Shown here piece by piece: positions 27,609 to 37,160 of a stretch of DNA of 64,000 bases. Both the position numbers and the translations under genes were made by a program. Source of the stretch: Prochilodus magdalenae (lineage: Eukaryota; Chordata; Actinopteri; Characiformes; Prochilodontidae). The notes under the pieces are model-generated. The model did no database searches and was not told where the DNA came from. It was given only the letters and a program-made list of their open reading frames with translations. Location of the stretch: contig JAMWET010006563.1 in assembly GCA_024036415.1 (NCBI GenBank), positions 27,501 through 91,500 on the forward strand, given 5' to 3'. Position 1 is the stretch's first letter. Each line of letters begins with the position of its first letter.

Positions 27609-27737
27609 GGACCCCAGTGTGGCTGTACATGCAGGTGGCCCCAATCAGGAATGAGAACGATAAAGTGGTTCTGTTCCTCTGCACCTTTAAGGATATAACC
27701 GTCTTCAAACAACCCATCGAAGACGAGACCACAAAAG
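27609..27737 (+). CDS. kcnh5: kcnh5 coding exon 4 (end of PAS domain, PAC)
   Basis: The exon encodes about residues 102-145: (R)[20 protein letters not shown], then [20 protein letters not shown] and TK. This is the C-terminal beta-sheet of the PAS domain plus the PAC motif. APIRNE and VVLFLCTF(K/S)DIT.FKQPIED are hallmarks of the EAG family, and the lysine in FKDIT points to EAG2. Length is 129 nt (2 + 42 codons + 1). Acceptor CCTTCAG and donor GTAAGA are good. The last base begins a glycine codon completed across the next intron, which is about 9.3 kb long. Confidence 0.95.
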
Positions 27738-28135
27738 GTAAGACTCTTCTTTGTTTGCTGACCTGTTGAAAGGACACACTTTGTCTAGAAAAGTTCGGAG
27801 AGTAGTAACTTTACTTTTGCAGAGAAGAGGGAAGAAGTTTCAGTCTCCTGTGTCTTAACTAAGGATTGTATAGAACTGTTATGTTGCGGTTATGCTTAGA
27901 AAGCTCTGCATGGTTAACTTAACCAGCACCATCATGCTGAATCTGTAGATTGCTTATTTCTGTCTCTAACTGTGACTTATGTGGTTAAACACCTAGGTAA
28001 CTCCAGTATTCCTTGGCCATCACATAAAGAAACTCAATTCCTACTTTTCTCTTGTCTTTGGTGCAATACATTCTATACTGCACTGTACTGCAATTAATTT
28101 TTAAAAATATTTTATCCTGATGAATATTTAAACTA

Positions 28136-28360
28136 GTTGACAATTTATTCAAATATCAGACTACACCTGGTGGCCTTTGGCAATGTTTATTTGCTGTCTT
28201 TTTAATAAGCTCTCGTTCAAAATTCAGAACTGACTTTAAAATTACAATGCTCCACTATAAAGTATATGTGGTGTGAAAGCGCAATTACAAGGTCAATTAG
28301 AGGTGCTGTTTCCAAGCTTGTGGGCATTCTTGGAAGAGCACAGGGCCTTATTATGCTAAA
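28136..28360. repeat. Tandem intronic duplication, copy 1
   Basis: Aligns with 29160-29420 over about 225 bp: TCTGGTGG-like start, GTCTTTTT, CATTCAAATTCAGAACTG-like block, ATGCTCCACT, and an identical 20-mer ATTACAAGGTCAATTAGAGG (28284-28303). Possible duplicated enhancer. Confidence 0.75.
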
Positions 28361-29159
28361 GGTTTGTCATTACACATACAGCCAAATGTCAAAGACCAAT
28401 TCATTTCCAGTCCAACTAATCAAGAGATATTTCAAAGGTGATTAAATACAGAATAACACACCTGCTTAATGAAAGTGAAAGTCAGAGGGAAATACATACA
28501 AGCAGACAAAATGGACCTCCTAACAACTGACCTGGTGGACCACCAAAACTGCCACCATAAGTACTTCTTCTTCTTTAAGAGGTAGGAGAAGTTTCGCTCT
28601 TTCTTTAGATCTGATCCATCCTGCCACTGTGGGGAAGCAACTCCATGCAAAAGCTGGCAAGAAGCCCTAACTGAGAACAGGGAAAAGATAAATATGAAGA
28701 ATCAACATCACTGAATGTGTTTGGAAATACGTGGATCATGGGCAGAAGAAAATGCAACCGACTTCTAAACTGAAAACATATATACTGTATATAATGTTTA
28801 ATTGTTGAGGCATTTATGTTAAATATATATATATATTTTGCTCTTTATATACATAATGGCTGTTTCGTCTGAAAATTGAACAAATGAAATATGGCTTCTA
28901 ACTTTTGCACCTAACATTAGGTACAATTGAAAGTAATGCAAAGTAAACATAATGTAGTAACACAACAATCAAACTGAACTGAAAAGACAGATTCTCAGAA
29001 CCTCTTTATTGAGTGACTGTGACACTGTGCTTGTACCCAGGATTGTTCTGCAGATGGGTTAGAACTGTTGGAGATTGTTGGATTATTAATTTACATTTGT
29101 CAATGTAATCTGAAAGACGTTTAGCATTCGTCTCTGTGTTAATTATCTTCAAATGAGTT

Positions 29160-29420
29160 TTAGTTCATTCAGATATAAAACTCTATCTGGTGGTCTTGGG
29201 CAAAGTGTTTGCTTGGTGTCTTTTTCACAGTGCATGCATTACTCTCTCAAGCTCCCATTCAAATTCAGAACTGCCTTAATAATTACGATGCTCCACTTTT
29301 AGAAGAGATACTGCACTGAAGGGTGATTACAAGGTCAATTAGAGGCACTCTTTCCGAGCTGATTTGTGTGCTACTATGAGCTGCGGCCTGCGTTAGCAGA
29401 AGAGCGCAGGGGCAAATCAC
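29160..29420. repeat. Tandem intronic duplication, copy 2
   Basis: Second copy, offset 1,042 bp from the first. The identical 20-mer is at 29326-29345. The core holds a CAAGGTCA nuclear-receptor half-site next to an AATTAG homeodomain core. The flanks have diverged, including an insertion of about 20 bp before CTCTCAAGCTC. Confidence 0.75.
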
Positions 29421-29540
29421 GAGACAGACGAGCTGTCACTTTGTGTTTCAGAGTGCTCTTTCTCCCGGCAGTTCAGGAACGAGTGCTGGAGAACTTCTCT
29501 TGTGTCTGTGATTGATGGGCACTGTCAGATCTCTCTATAT

Positions 29541-29570
29541 TTCTCTCTCTCTTTCTCTCTCTCTCTCTGA
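29541..29570. repeat. (CT)n microsatellite
   Basis: A short CT run. The intron between 29571 and 30204 also holds a TA run at about 30013-30032 and nothing else recognised. Confidence 0.85.
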
Positions 29571-30204
29571 CCGATGGCTATTTTCCTTATCAGCTTGTGG
29601 CTCTGTTAAGTTGAAGTGCTTGTCCTTTGACAGGGATCCTGACTCACAGTGTACCCTCCCGAAATATACACATGCACGCACCCTGAACCTGAGATGTAGA
29701 CTGGTAGTTAGTGTCACTTTGTTCTGAGGCTTGTCTGTTAGAGACACAGAAGGACAGGCAGGTGTACAGTTAGGGCAGTGAAGCTGGGGCAAAATCACAT
29801 CGGCGCTATTACCAGATCGATTACCAGGGCTAAAGAGGATGAAGAACCAGCCTCCCTGTTTCTCGTTGTTGCTCCCTTCAGCAGTGAAGTTAGTCTTTAT
29901 TAGTCACTGAGTTGAAATTTTTTTAAACCAATCCAGTGGCTCATGATGGTGGATGTTGATGATGGCATTTACAGAGAATACATTACATGCAGTAAAAATA
30001 AGCATCACCACAAATATATATATATATATATTTCACAGATTAGATGTTTTGAACATTTGCATGCAGTGAACATTTTTATTTTTCATAACACTTCACCTTA
30101 TAGTCACCTTATAGTGTACAGAAAACCTTTTACGCAGCATATAAGACTTAAGTATCTCAATAGTATATGTAATTCAGTGGGAAAAGCTAGCTAAGTGTTA
30201 ACTT

Positions 30205-30396
30205 AGGTAGCAGTTTAAGCATGGGCACACAACTCCCTTGCACACCCACACCCACTAATCCTGGTAATTTGCCTGCTCAAACATACCCACTAAACCTGGA
30301 CATTAACAGATGAGTATAATCAGATGTGCTTGGGCAGGCGAATTAGCAAACTATGCTGCATACCGGCCCTCTAGGACCGGAGTTGTGCACCCCTGG
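30205..30396. mobile_element. Fold-back/MITE element
   Basis: The left end GGGCACACAACTCCC and the right end GGACCGGAGTTGTGCACCCC are inverted relatives. This resembles the non-autonomous hAT-like repeat common in cyprinid and other otophysan genomes. Confidence 0.55.
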
Positions 30397-31349
30397 GTTA
30401 ACGATATAACTCATGTGCAAAAGGCCTTAGTGCTTCTATTTCATGCTTTTTATATGCCTGGCAGAGCTTGGATTGTAATTAGGAAGTCATGTAGTGGAAC
30501 GCTATTCTAGGCTATTCCGTATCACTGTGTAGCTTCATCCACCAGCCTCAGGGCACACGGATCTCTGGGCAGAATGTGAAAGTGTATATGTATGTGTGTG
30601 TTGGTTGCAGACGGATTAGGAGTCCACTGGGATTACATGCACCATTCAAGAAAGCACTGCCATGCTCCCGAGTGCCTTTAGGGAAGCCATGCAATATGCA
30701 CAAGCTTTCCCCAACAATAGCAGTGAAGATTCCTCATAAGTGCATGCAGTCTCAATGTAACTTTTAGTGTGTACATGTGTGTCGGTCTGTGTAAACATTC
30801 CCTTGTGTTTTAATTACCTGTGAACAGCTCTCTGTAGCAGTGGTGACTTCTTCTTTGTGCTTGTATGAAAGACGAGTGGCCATGTGTTTGTCTGCAAGTC
30901 TGAAGCACTTCAGACCTGTCAGTCCAATGCTATTTGTCATTGGCTATTGAGAAGTCCAAATCATGGCACATTGGGAAAGAAATGAGAAAATAATGTGGAG
31001 TCCATGGCAACAGTGAAATCCTGAGGGAATTCTTCCCAGTCTAATGTTCCCTGGCAGAAGCCTCTCAGGCCGTCACTTTTATGAGTTGTGACTTCGCTTT
31101 ACCTGTTAAATAGTGAGATGGAGAGAGTCTACTGAATCAGTGGCCCAGAGGGGACAGGCTAGCCAGTAGATGTTGTCATCTCAACCAATCTCCCCCCATT
31201 TCTTCTTCCATATACTCTCCAAGGATTCAACTGGAAGATGGGGTTCAGAAAAGTAAGGGTATGTAGCTACTGTGTCTAGAAATGCAACAAAAAATTACTT
31301 TGTTATCTAATCACTTACACAACCTTCTGAGGTTTGGGGGTGAAGCATC
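30397..31349. other. Intron, nothing recognised
   Basis: No gene or clear repeat was seen. Confidence 0.5.
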
Positions 31350-31576
31350 TAAAACTAGCGTTATGTTCAGGCCACAAGGAAATCAGATTGGCTTCAGATC
31401 TTTTGAGATAACTGTCGTCACTGTTATTTGCCAGTGATCAGATCAGTTTTGTGTTGGTTGCTGTCAACATGGGTGTCAGCAACTGCATAGGATATCTGCA
31501 CCTCTGTCATTCTGAATTTGGCATTGTTGTTATTTGCCCCGCTGCAAGTGACGCTGAAGACACTTTGAAATCTGAA

Positions 31577-32061
31577 GTACGGTGGCCGAGAAAGCCCAAC
31601 GCACTGCAAGTTAAAAACGCGCTGCAAAGTATTAAAACACAAGCATCAAAATGACACGCCTTGCACAACATTATCCAAACGCGCTGCAAGGTCTGAAAAC
31701 ACAAGCATCCAAATGAGACCGCTTGCAAACCATTAACTGAACACGTCCAAGTCCACGCAGTCCGCTCTCGAATGGGTTCGTCCACTTTCAGTGTCCCTCG
31801 GAAACACTTCCGTTGTGTTTTGAGGCTGTTTGCATGTGTTTTGGAAGTTGCATGTGTTTTCAGAGTTTGCTGTGCGTTTGAGACTTTGCAGCGCGTTCGG
31901 TTCATGGTTTGCGAGCGGTCTCATTTGATGCTTGTGTTTTCAGATCTTACAGCGCATTTGGATAATGTTGTGCAAGTCATATCATTTTGATGCTTGTGTT
32001 TTGAGACTTTGCAGCACGTTTTTAACTTGCAGGGCGTTGGGCTTTCTCGGCCACTGTACTG
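31577..32061. mobile_element. 485-bp fold-back element with repeated arms
   Basis: The left arm (31577-31745) begins GTACGGTGGCCGAGAAAGCC. The right arm (31892-32061) ends with the inverted version, GGCTTTCTCGGCCACTGTAC. Inside the left arm a unit of about 62 bp is present twice in tandem (31616 and 31678), each with ACGCGCTGCAA and AAAACACAAGCATC, and the pattern is mirrored on the right. The 132-codon frame at 31507-31905 is a by-product of this repeat. Confidence 0.85.
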
Positions 32062-32435
32062 AACTCTTGAGTGGACAGAGCATCCAAACTGAGACGCATC
32101 TGTAAATATCCAATTAGAATGGCTTGTCACCACTTCCAAGTGGGGTTTGGATCCAGTTTGTAGTTTACATGTGTTGCTGTGTGTCCATGTGTTTGCTGTC
32201 CAATTATTAATATGGATATGCTTAAAATATCATTTGGGCTGGAATTCTGAACAAGTCCTTGAAGTCTTCAGTGATGTGAAATGAAAGTCCAAGCTTGACC
32301 TCACCTGAGCAGACCTGACTAATACTGCTAAACTCCTGATCTTGGATGCACAAACAGAAATGAATTATTGTAGATGTGTTTTTTTGCTGTGGCTAGAGTT
32401 GTGCTTCAGTTGACAAACTTTGAAAATCTTTAAAC
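32062..32435. other. Intron, nothing recognised
   Basis: No gene or clear repeat was seen. Confidence 0.5.
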
Positions 32436-32439
32436 CTGT

Positions 32440-32620
32440 GGTGGCCAGTCTTATCCTCAAAGGGCTGTTTTTGTTTATTCCAACAAAGCAGAAACACATG
32501 TGAACTGATGTTGAAGACTGAGACCAACTGATTAAACAAGTGGGATCAGGTGTGCTTCTGCTTGCTTGGAACAAAAACCTGCAGCCACACCAGCCCTGTG
32601 TGAATAATACTGGATGGCGC
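32440..32620. mobile_element. Partly palindromic MITE
   Basis: The left arm CAAAGGGCTG..TTTTTGTTTATTCCAACAAAGC pairs with the right arm GCTTGGAACAAAAACCTGCAG..CAGCCCTG read on the other strand. It resembles a hAT-like fold-back repeat of fishes and has no coding capacity. Confidence 0.6.
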
Positions 32621-32792
32621 TGCCTTACACACTTATCAGAAAGCTGGGCTGTAGCTGTAGCCAACATAGACTTAATTGGTGCAGGAAGTAGTCTGACACT
32701 GACATTTGTTTCTGGCATGGAACGGCTGCGTTCATGGTAAATATGTCATCCTGTTAGCTCAGAGTATGATAACCACCTCTACAGTTACAGTG

Positions 32793-34510
32793 CTGTAAAA
32801 CAGAATTTGCCCCTTACCTGATTTCTTCAGTTATTATTACATATACTAATTTTAGTAATTTATTTTGCTAATTTGTCACGTTTGTCAATGTCCAATCAAT
32901 TTTAATATGAGATAAAGGCAACAAAACACAAAAGTAAAGTAAAGATGAATTGTAGCTTTTACAAAATCATTCTATTAATGAAAGATAAATATTTTGTCAA
33001 AATATAACCCATATGAAAAAGTAATTAACCTCCTAAACCTAATAGCTTGTTGTGCCACGCTTGGCAATAATAACTGCAGTCAAACAGCATCTCGATCGGA
33101 TTAAAGTGAGAATTTTGATTTAGGAGCTCCAAAGTCTTCAGTTTGTTTGATTAGAGCCATTCAGGGATAGATTGCTTGTGTGCTTCAGATCAGTGTTCTG
33201 CATAAGTCAACTGGATTTGAGCTTTAGGTCTCAAACGGACAAGCCGACATTCTCCTTAGCAAAATGTATGGTTTCAAAGCAGCCCCAGACCATCATACAA
33301 CCACCACAATGTTTGACTGTTTGGTATGATGTCTTTACGGTGAAATGTGCTATTAGCTTTTTGGCAGTTGTAAAGGGCCCATGTCATACAAAAGATTCCA
33401 GCTTTGATTTATCCAGTCTATAGAATATTATCCCCAAAATCTGAGGCCATCTAAATGTTTTTTTTTTTTTTGTCAAATGCAAGAAAAGCCTTTGTGCTCT
33501 TTTTAGTAAACAGTGGTTTATGCCTTGCAACCTTCCAATGAATACCTTTTTTGCTCAGTGGTTTTCTTATTGTGGAATTGTGGACCTTGACCTCATCTGA
33601 GGCAAGTGAGTCCTGTAGTTTCCTAGCTGTTCATCTGGGTTCTTTTGTGACTTCCTGCATGAGTCATTAATGAGCTCCTAGTGAAATATTGATAGGCTGG
33701 CTACTCCTGTGAAAGTTCACCGCTGTTCCAAGTTTTCTCTATATGTAGATGATGGCTCTCACTGTAGTTTGGTGGATTCCAAGAACCTTAGCAACAGATT
33801 TGTATCCCTTTTCCAGTCTTGCATATTTCAGTGACTTTGCTTCACATCTGTATTTGAATATCATTAGAGTGTGGCACTGTGTGCTGCTTTTAGAGATTTT
33901 TTAGCTGCTAAACATCACTAGACAGGATCTATTTAAGTGATACTTAGATTTAACAGGACTGGTTGTAATCAGGCCTAAGTGTGGCCAGTGAAATTGAACC
34001 AGTAGTCAGTTGAATTTGGTTAATAGTTGACTGGGGCCTTTTTCAGTCTGCAAGACCTAATTCATTTTTTGGCATATCCAGATGGCATCCAGATACTCTG
34101 GACAGCAAAAAATGTGTTTTTTTTTTCTTTCAGACCAGAGGTGGTTTGAAATCATAGTCTAATTGGACACTCTGGTCAGCTTTAATTGGATTTTGAAGTA
34201 TTCTTTGCATCAATCACAACACCACAAGCAACGATGAAGTCAAATCCAGAGTGACATAAGTGGTGGGATTTGTTACTGTGGACAGTCATCTCAAAAGATT
34301 TAATTTAGCACAGCTAAATTTAGGGCAATTACTTTTTTTCATATAGAGCCAGGAAGGCCAGAGCAGCATTTTCTCTCAATAGATTAAACCCTCAGGAACA
34401 GTATTTTGTGATTACATGTTTATTTTTGTCTCTTATTAAAAGTAGTGTGATGATGTGAAACATTCAAGTGTAACAAAATGTGTCAAAATACAATAAACTA
34501 AAATAAACTA
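32793..34510 (-). mobile_element. Long Tc1-like transposon (subfamily 4), decayed
   Basis: Starts CTGTAAAACAGAATTTGCCC and ends near TGTCAAAATACAATAAAC. The inside carries landmarks of a widespread fish Tc1-like element on the antisense strand: GCAGCCCCAGACCATCATAC, CACCACAATGTTTGACTGTT, AATTGTGGACCTTGACCTCA, GCAAGTGAGTCCTG and GATGGCTCTCACTGTAGTTTG. Stops and indels destroy the transposase. A copy of repeat B (34075-34315) interrupts the 3' part. Strand is inferred from the usual orientation of these landmarks. Confidence 0.75.
34075..34315. repeat. Unnamed dispersed repeat B, copy 2
   Basis: Contains CTCTGGACAGCAAAAAATGTG, AGGTGGTTTGAAAT, GACACTCTGGTCAGCTTTAAT, AAATCCAGAGTGACATAAGT and CAGTCATCTCAAAAGA. 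It lies within the Tc1-like element. Confidence 0.65.
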
Positions 34511-36204
34511 TAAAAGGGTAAATTTTTATTTTTATTTTTATTGAGTGGATCAATGTGGAACAGGTCCTAATGTTTTCACTATGTAAACACCATAGGCATT
34601 ATTTTTATTTTATGCATAACAAACAGATAGCAAGCCTGCTGTGCACATACTTGGCTAAATTAGGGATAGAGAGTAAGAGAGAGCATGCAAAACATGAGAT
34701 CATTTCAAATGTGCATAATCGTATGCTTCCATTTAAAGAAAACCTACTACATAAAACCTCAACAAAACCTTATTTCCAAGCCACAAGTGAGCCACCACCA
34801 TGCACATACCAGACCACCTAGCACAATTAACATTCACTGTAACAGAATTGGACATTATAAGGGCTATACTGTAGTTTGCATTAGTGTTACCCCTTCTCTG
34901 GGAAACGCTGGTCAACCAGCAACCCAGCTATCTCCATTTATACATAATCTGGCTAGCTTCGTTTTTTTGTCATTATGTGTTATGCTAGTACTGGTCCAGT
35001 CATGGTGAGAGCTGGTCTTGCTTGCTTGTCCAGCTGAGCTTGGTGGGCCTTAGGACACTCCATAAGGCAGGGACACAAAGTTGATGTTTCGCTTCCACCC
35101 TGAAGCAAAGTCCAGCCTGGGGAAGCTCTGTAGGGAATTGCCTGCTCCTCAGCGGGGAGGCTGGAGCTGCAAGAGCCCTCTGGGATCCAGGGTGTCACTC
35201 TGCTCTGCCCTCAGAGAGAGACAGATGGCTCAGACAATTGCTTCTTTCTTTCTCTTTCTCTTTAGCTATTTCTTTCAACCAGTATCCTTATCTGACCCTT
35301 CTGCTTTCTTCTCCGGCCCTCCTTACTTGCCTCCACCCCAGTTGACTCATTTCATCCATTTATTAAATCTCTTGTGACAATTCTGCCATAGTCCAACCTT
35401 ATTCATCTACATTCAATTACTCAGCAATAATGGTCTGCATAAGAATGCTGAAGTGTTTGGTGCCTATGTGTCTGTTTTGTCTCTGTGCAATAAGGCCATC
35501 TTGTTTTTTTTTTTTTGAGGGGGGGTGTCCTCCCTGGAAAGGGCTCGAACAGGCAGGGATGCTATTTTGGTCTAACCCACCAATCTGTGCACATGGCTGA
35601 TTTCCCCCTGCATATCTCCCATTTAGAGCTTGCGTGGTTGTGCAGCGTGAGTGCTCCTGTGTGCTATCGCAGCGACTAAGCAAAATGGCCACAAGAGACC
35701 TATTTCGTTGTTGTGTTTTGCACATTCACGAGATGTGACTTAAATTGGAAAACTGCAGAGCATCTCTTTCTCTCTTCCCCCCCCTCTCTCCCCATTCTTT
35801 CATCCAGCCTGCTTTTAGGAGCTGACGCTATAAATCTGGGCTTCTGCAGAGAGTAAGCAGAGTAGGTCTAGTCTGGCGCATTTGTTTTTAAACTGAAAGA
35901 AACATGGAGCTGTGGATCAGCAGCTCGCCGACTGCCTTTTGATTTCCTCACTGCTGCAGGCGGCCAACGTGTTCTATCTGTGCAGCTTCTTAGCGCTGGT
36001 CTTTGGAAAGCAAGCAGATCCTTGGCTATTTTGGGACAAATAGGAGTGTATTTACCTTTCTTGTCCACCTCCTTATTCCATAGACCTGAATCAATTTCAG
36101 ACAAAAGAAAAGTTCCCACCATGAAGACGATAACAAAGGGCAATTGGCCTCAGACCTGGCTTCTGACCAGACCCTCCTGCACCTATTTGCTTCCGTAACT
36201 AGAT
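34511..36204. other. Intron, nothing recognised
   Basis: Homopolymer T run at about 35504-35516 followed by a G run. No gene or named repeat was seen. Confidence 0.5.
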
Positions 36205-36400
36205 ACTGCAGGCTGACATACCCAGAGCGACATAGATGCTGGGATTTGCTACAGAGTTACTGATGCCTATGTTGTCCCCACAGTGGCCCATGTAAGTAGT
36301 TTGGGGATGTCTGACCACAAATTTGATCTGATCACTCGCAAAGGACACCATGAACAGTTGTCTAATTGAGGAGCAAATCTGATTTGCTTGTAGCCTTAGG
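36205..36400. repeat. Unnamed dispersed repeat B, copy 3
   Basis: Contains CCCAGAGCGACATAGATGCT, GGGATTTGCTACAG, GTTACTGATGCCTATG and GGGGATGTCTGACC. It abuts a Tc1-like end, as copy 2 does. Confidence 0.6.
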
Positions 36401-36552
36401 AGCTAAGGGGCAGTAGGTTTTTCAGGTATTTAGAAACTGCATTTTGTGATTACATGTTTGTCTTTGTCTAATATTAAAACTAGTTTGATCATTTTAAACA
36501 TTCAAATGTGCAAAAGAGAAGAAATTGGGAAGGGGAACAACAGTTTTTCATA
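36401..36552. mobile_element. 3' end of Tc1-like subfamily 4
   Basis: Reads AAACTGCATTTTGTGATTAC, TTAAAACTAGTTTGATCATT and GAAATTGGGAAGGGG, then CAGTTTTTCATAGTACTGC, matching the end of the 32793 element and its known relatives. Confidence 0.65.
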
Positions 36553-37006
36553 GTACTGCATTTGTGAACAGTGTGTATGTGGCCCTTTTTATTTTGAAAT
36601 CATTAAGAGATATTATAGCCTTAAAGTCAACTTTGGTGCCTGTAGACGTCTTTCTTATTCCAAAGCTGGTACAGAATTCACGACAAGATATGCTATCTTG
36701 AGTCTTTTCCTCAGAGAAGAAGGCACGCAAATATAATAATGAGATTTGGGAATGAGAAATGAACAAACCTGAGATGACCTAGCAAAGCAGATGGAGAACG
36801 TGAAAGAGTGGTGGAGCCTCTTCCGGGTTTCTTTCACGAAAGCATGGAAATGGAAAGACAGAAAGAAAGACTTGGAAAAGTGGGAAATGAGTTGTTTTCG
36901 GATTTGTTAACTTTCTGTGCTTTTATATAAACGTAAAGATGTAAGAAGGATGGCTCAGATGGAGTGTGGTTGCCCAGGTGTTTTCAACTGGTGCGTTCTG
37001 TGGTAG

Positions 37007-37122
37007 GATGGACCAAGTTCGCAAGACTGACCAGGGCGCTAACCAACAGCCGTGGCACACTGCAGCAACTGGCGCCTATGAACAAGACAGAAGTCAGCCA
37101 CAAGCACTCACGACTGGCTGAG
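37007..37122 (+). CDS. kcnh5: kcnh5 coding exon 5 (PAS-to-S1 linker)
   Basis: The exon encodes about residues 145-183: (G)[20 protein letters not shown], then [27 protein letters not shown] is a conserved N-linker helix, and NKTEV with HKHSRLAE is typical of EAG2. Length is 116 nt (2 + 38 codons) and it ends on a complete codon, so the next exon should start in phase 0. The donor GTGAGT is strong. The acceptor (TCTGTGGTAG) follows a poor pyrimidine tract, and a CT repeat starts 9 nt into the downstream intron. Skipping this exon would shift the frame. Confidence 0.94.
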
Positions 37123-37130
37123 GTGAGTAT

Positions 37131-37160
37131 TTCTCTCTCTCTCTCTCTCTCTTTCCTCTC
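37131..37160 (+). repeat. (CT)n tract after the exon 5 donor
   Basis: A CT repeat starting 9 nt into the intron. Such tracts bind PTB-type splicing repressors in other genes; any effect here is inference. Confidence 0.85.

Noticed and set aside
31507..31905. A 132-codon open frame on the minus strand
   Set aside because: It runs through the arms of the fold-back element; its repeated residues mirror the DNA repeats.
32365..32718. A 117-codon open frame on the minus strand
   Set aside because: It overlaps a partly palindromic MITE and has no protein resemblance.
35828..35870. TATA-like CTATAAAT with an ATG frame about 70 bp on, upstream of exon 5
   Set aside because: The ATG opens only 12 codons, no donor in a useful phase follows, and TATA-like strings are common in AT-rich introns.
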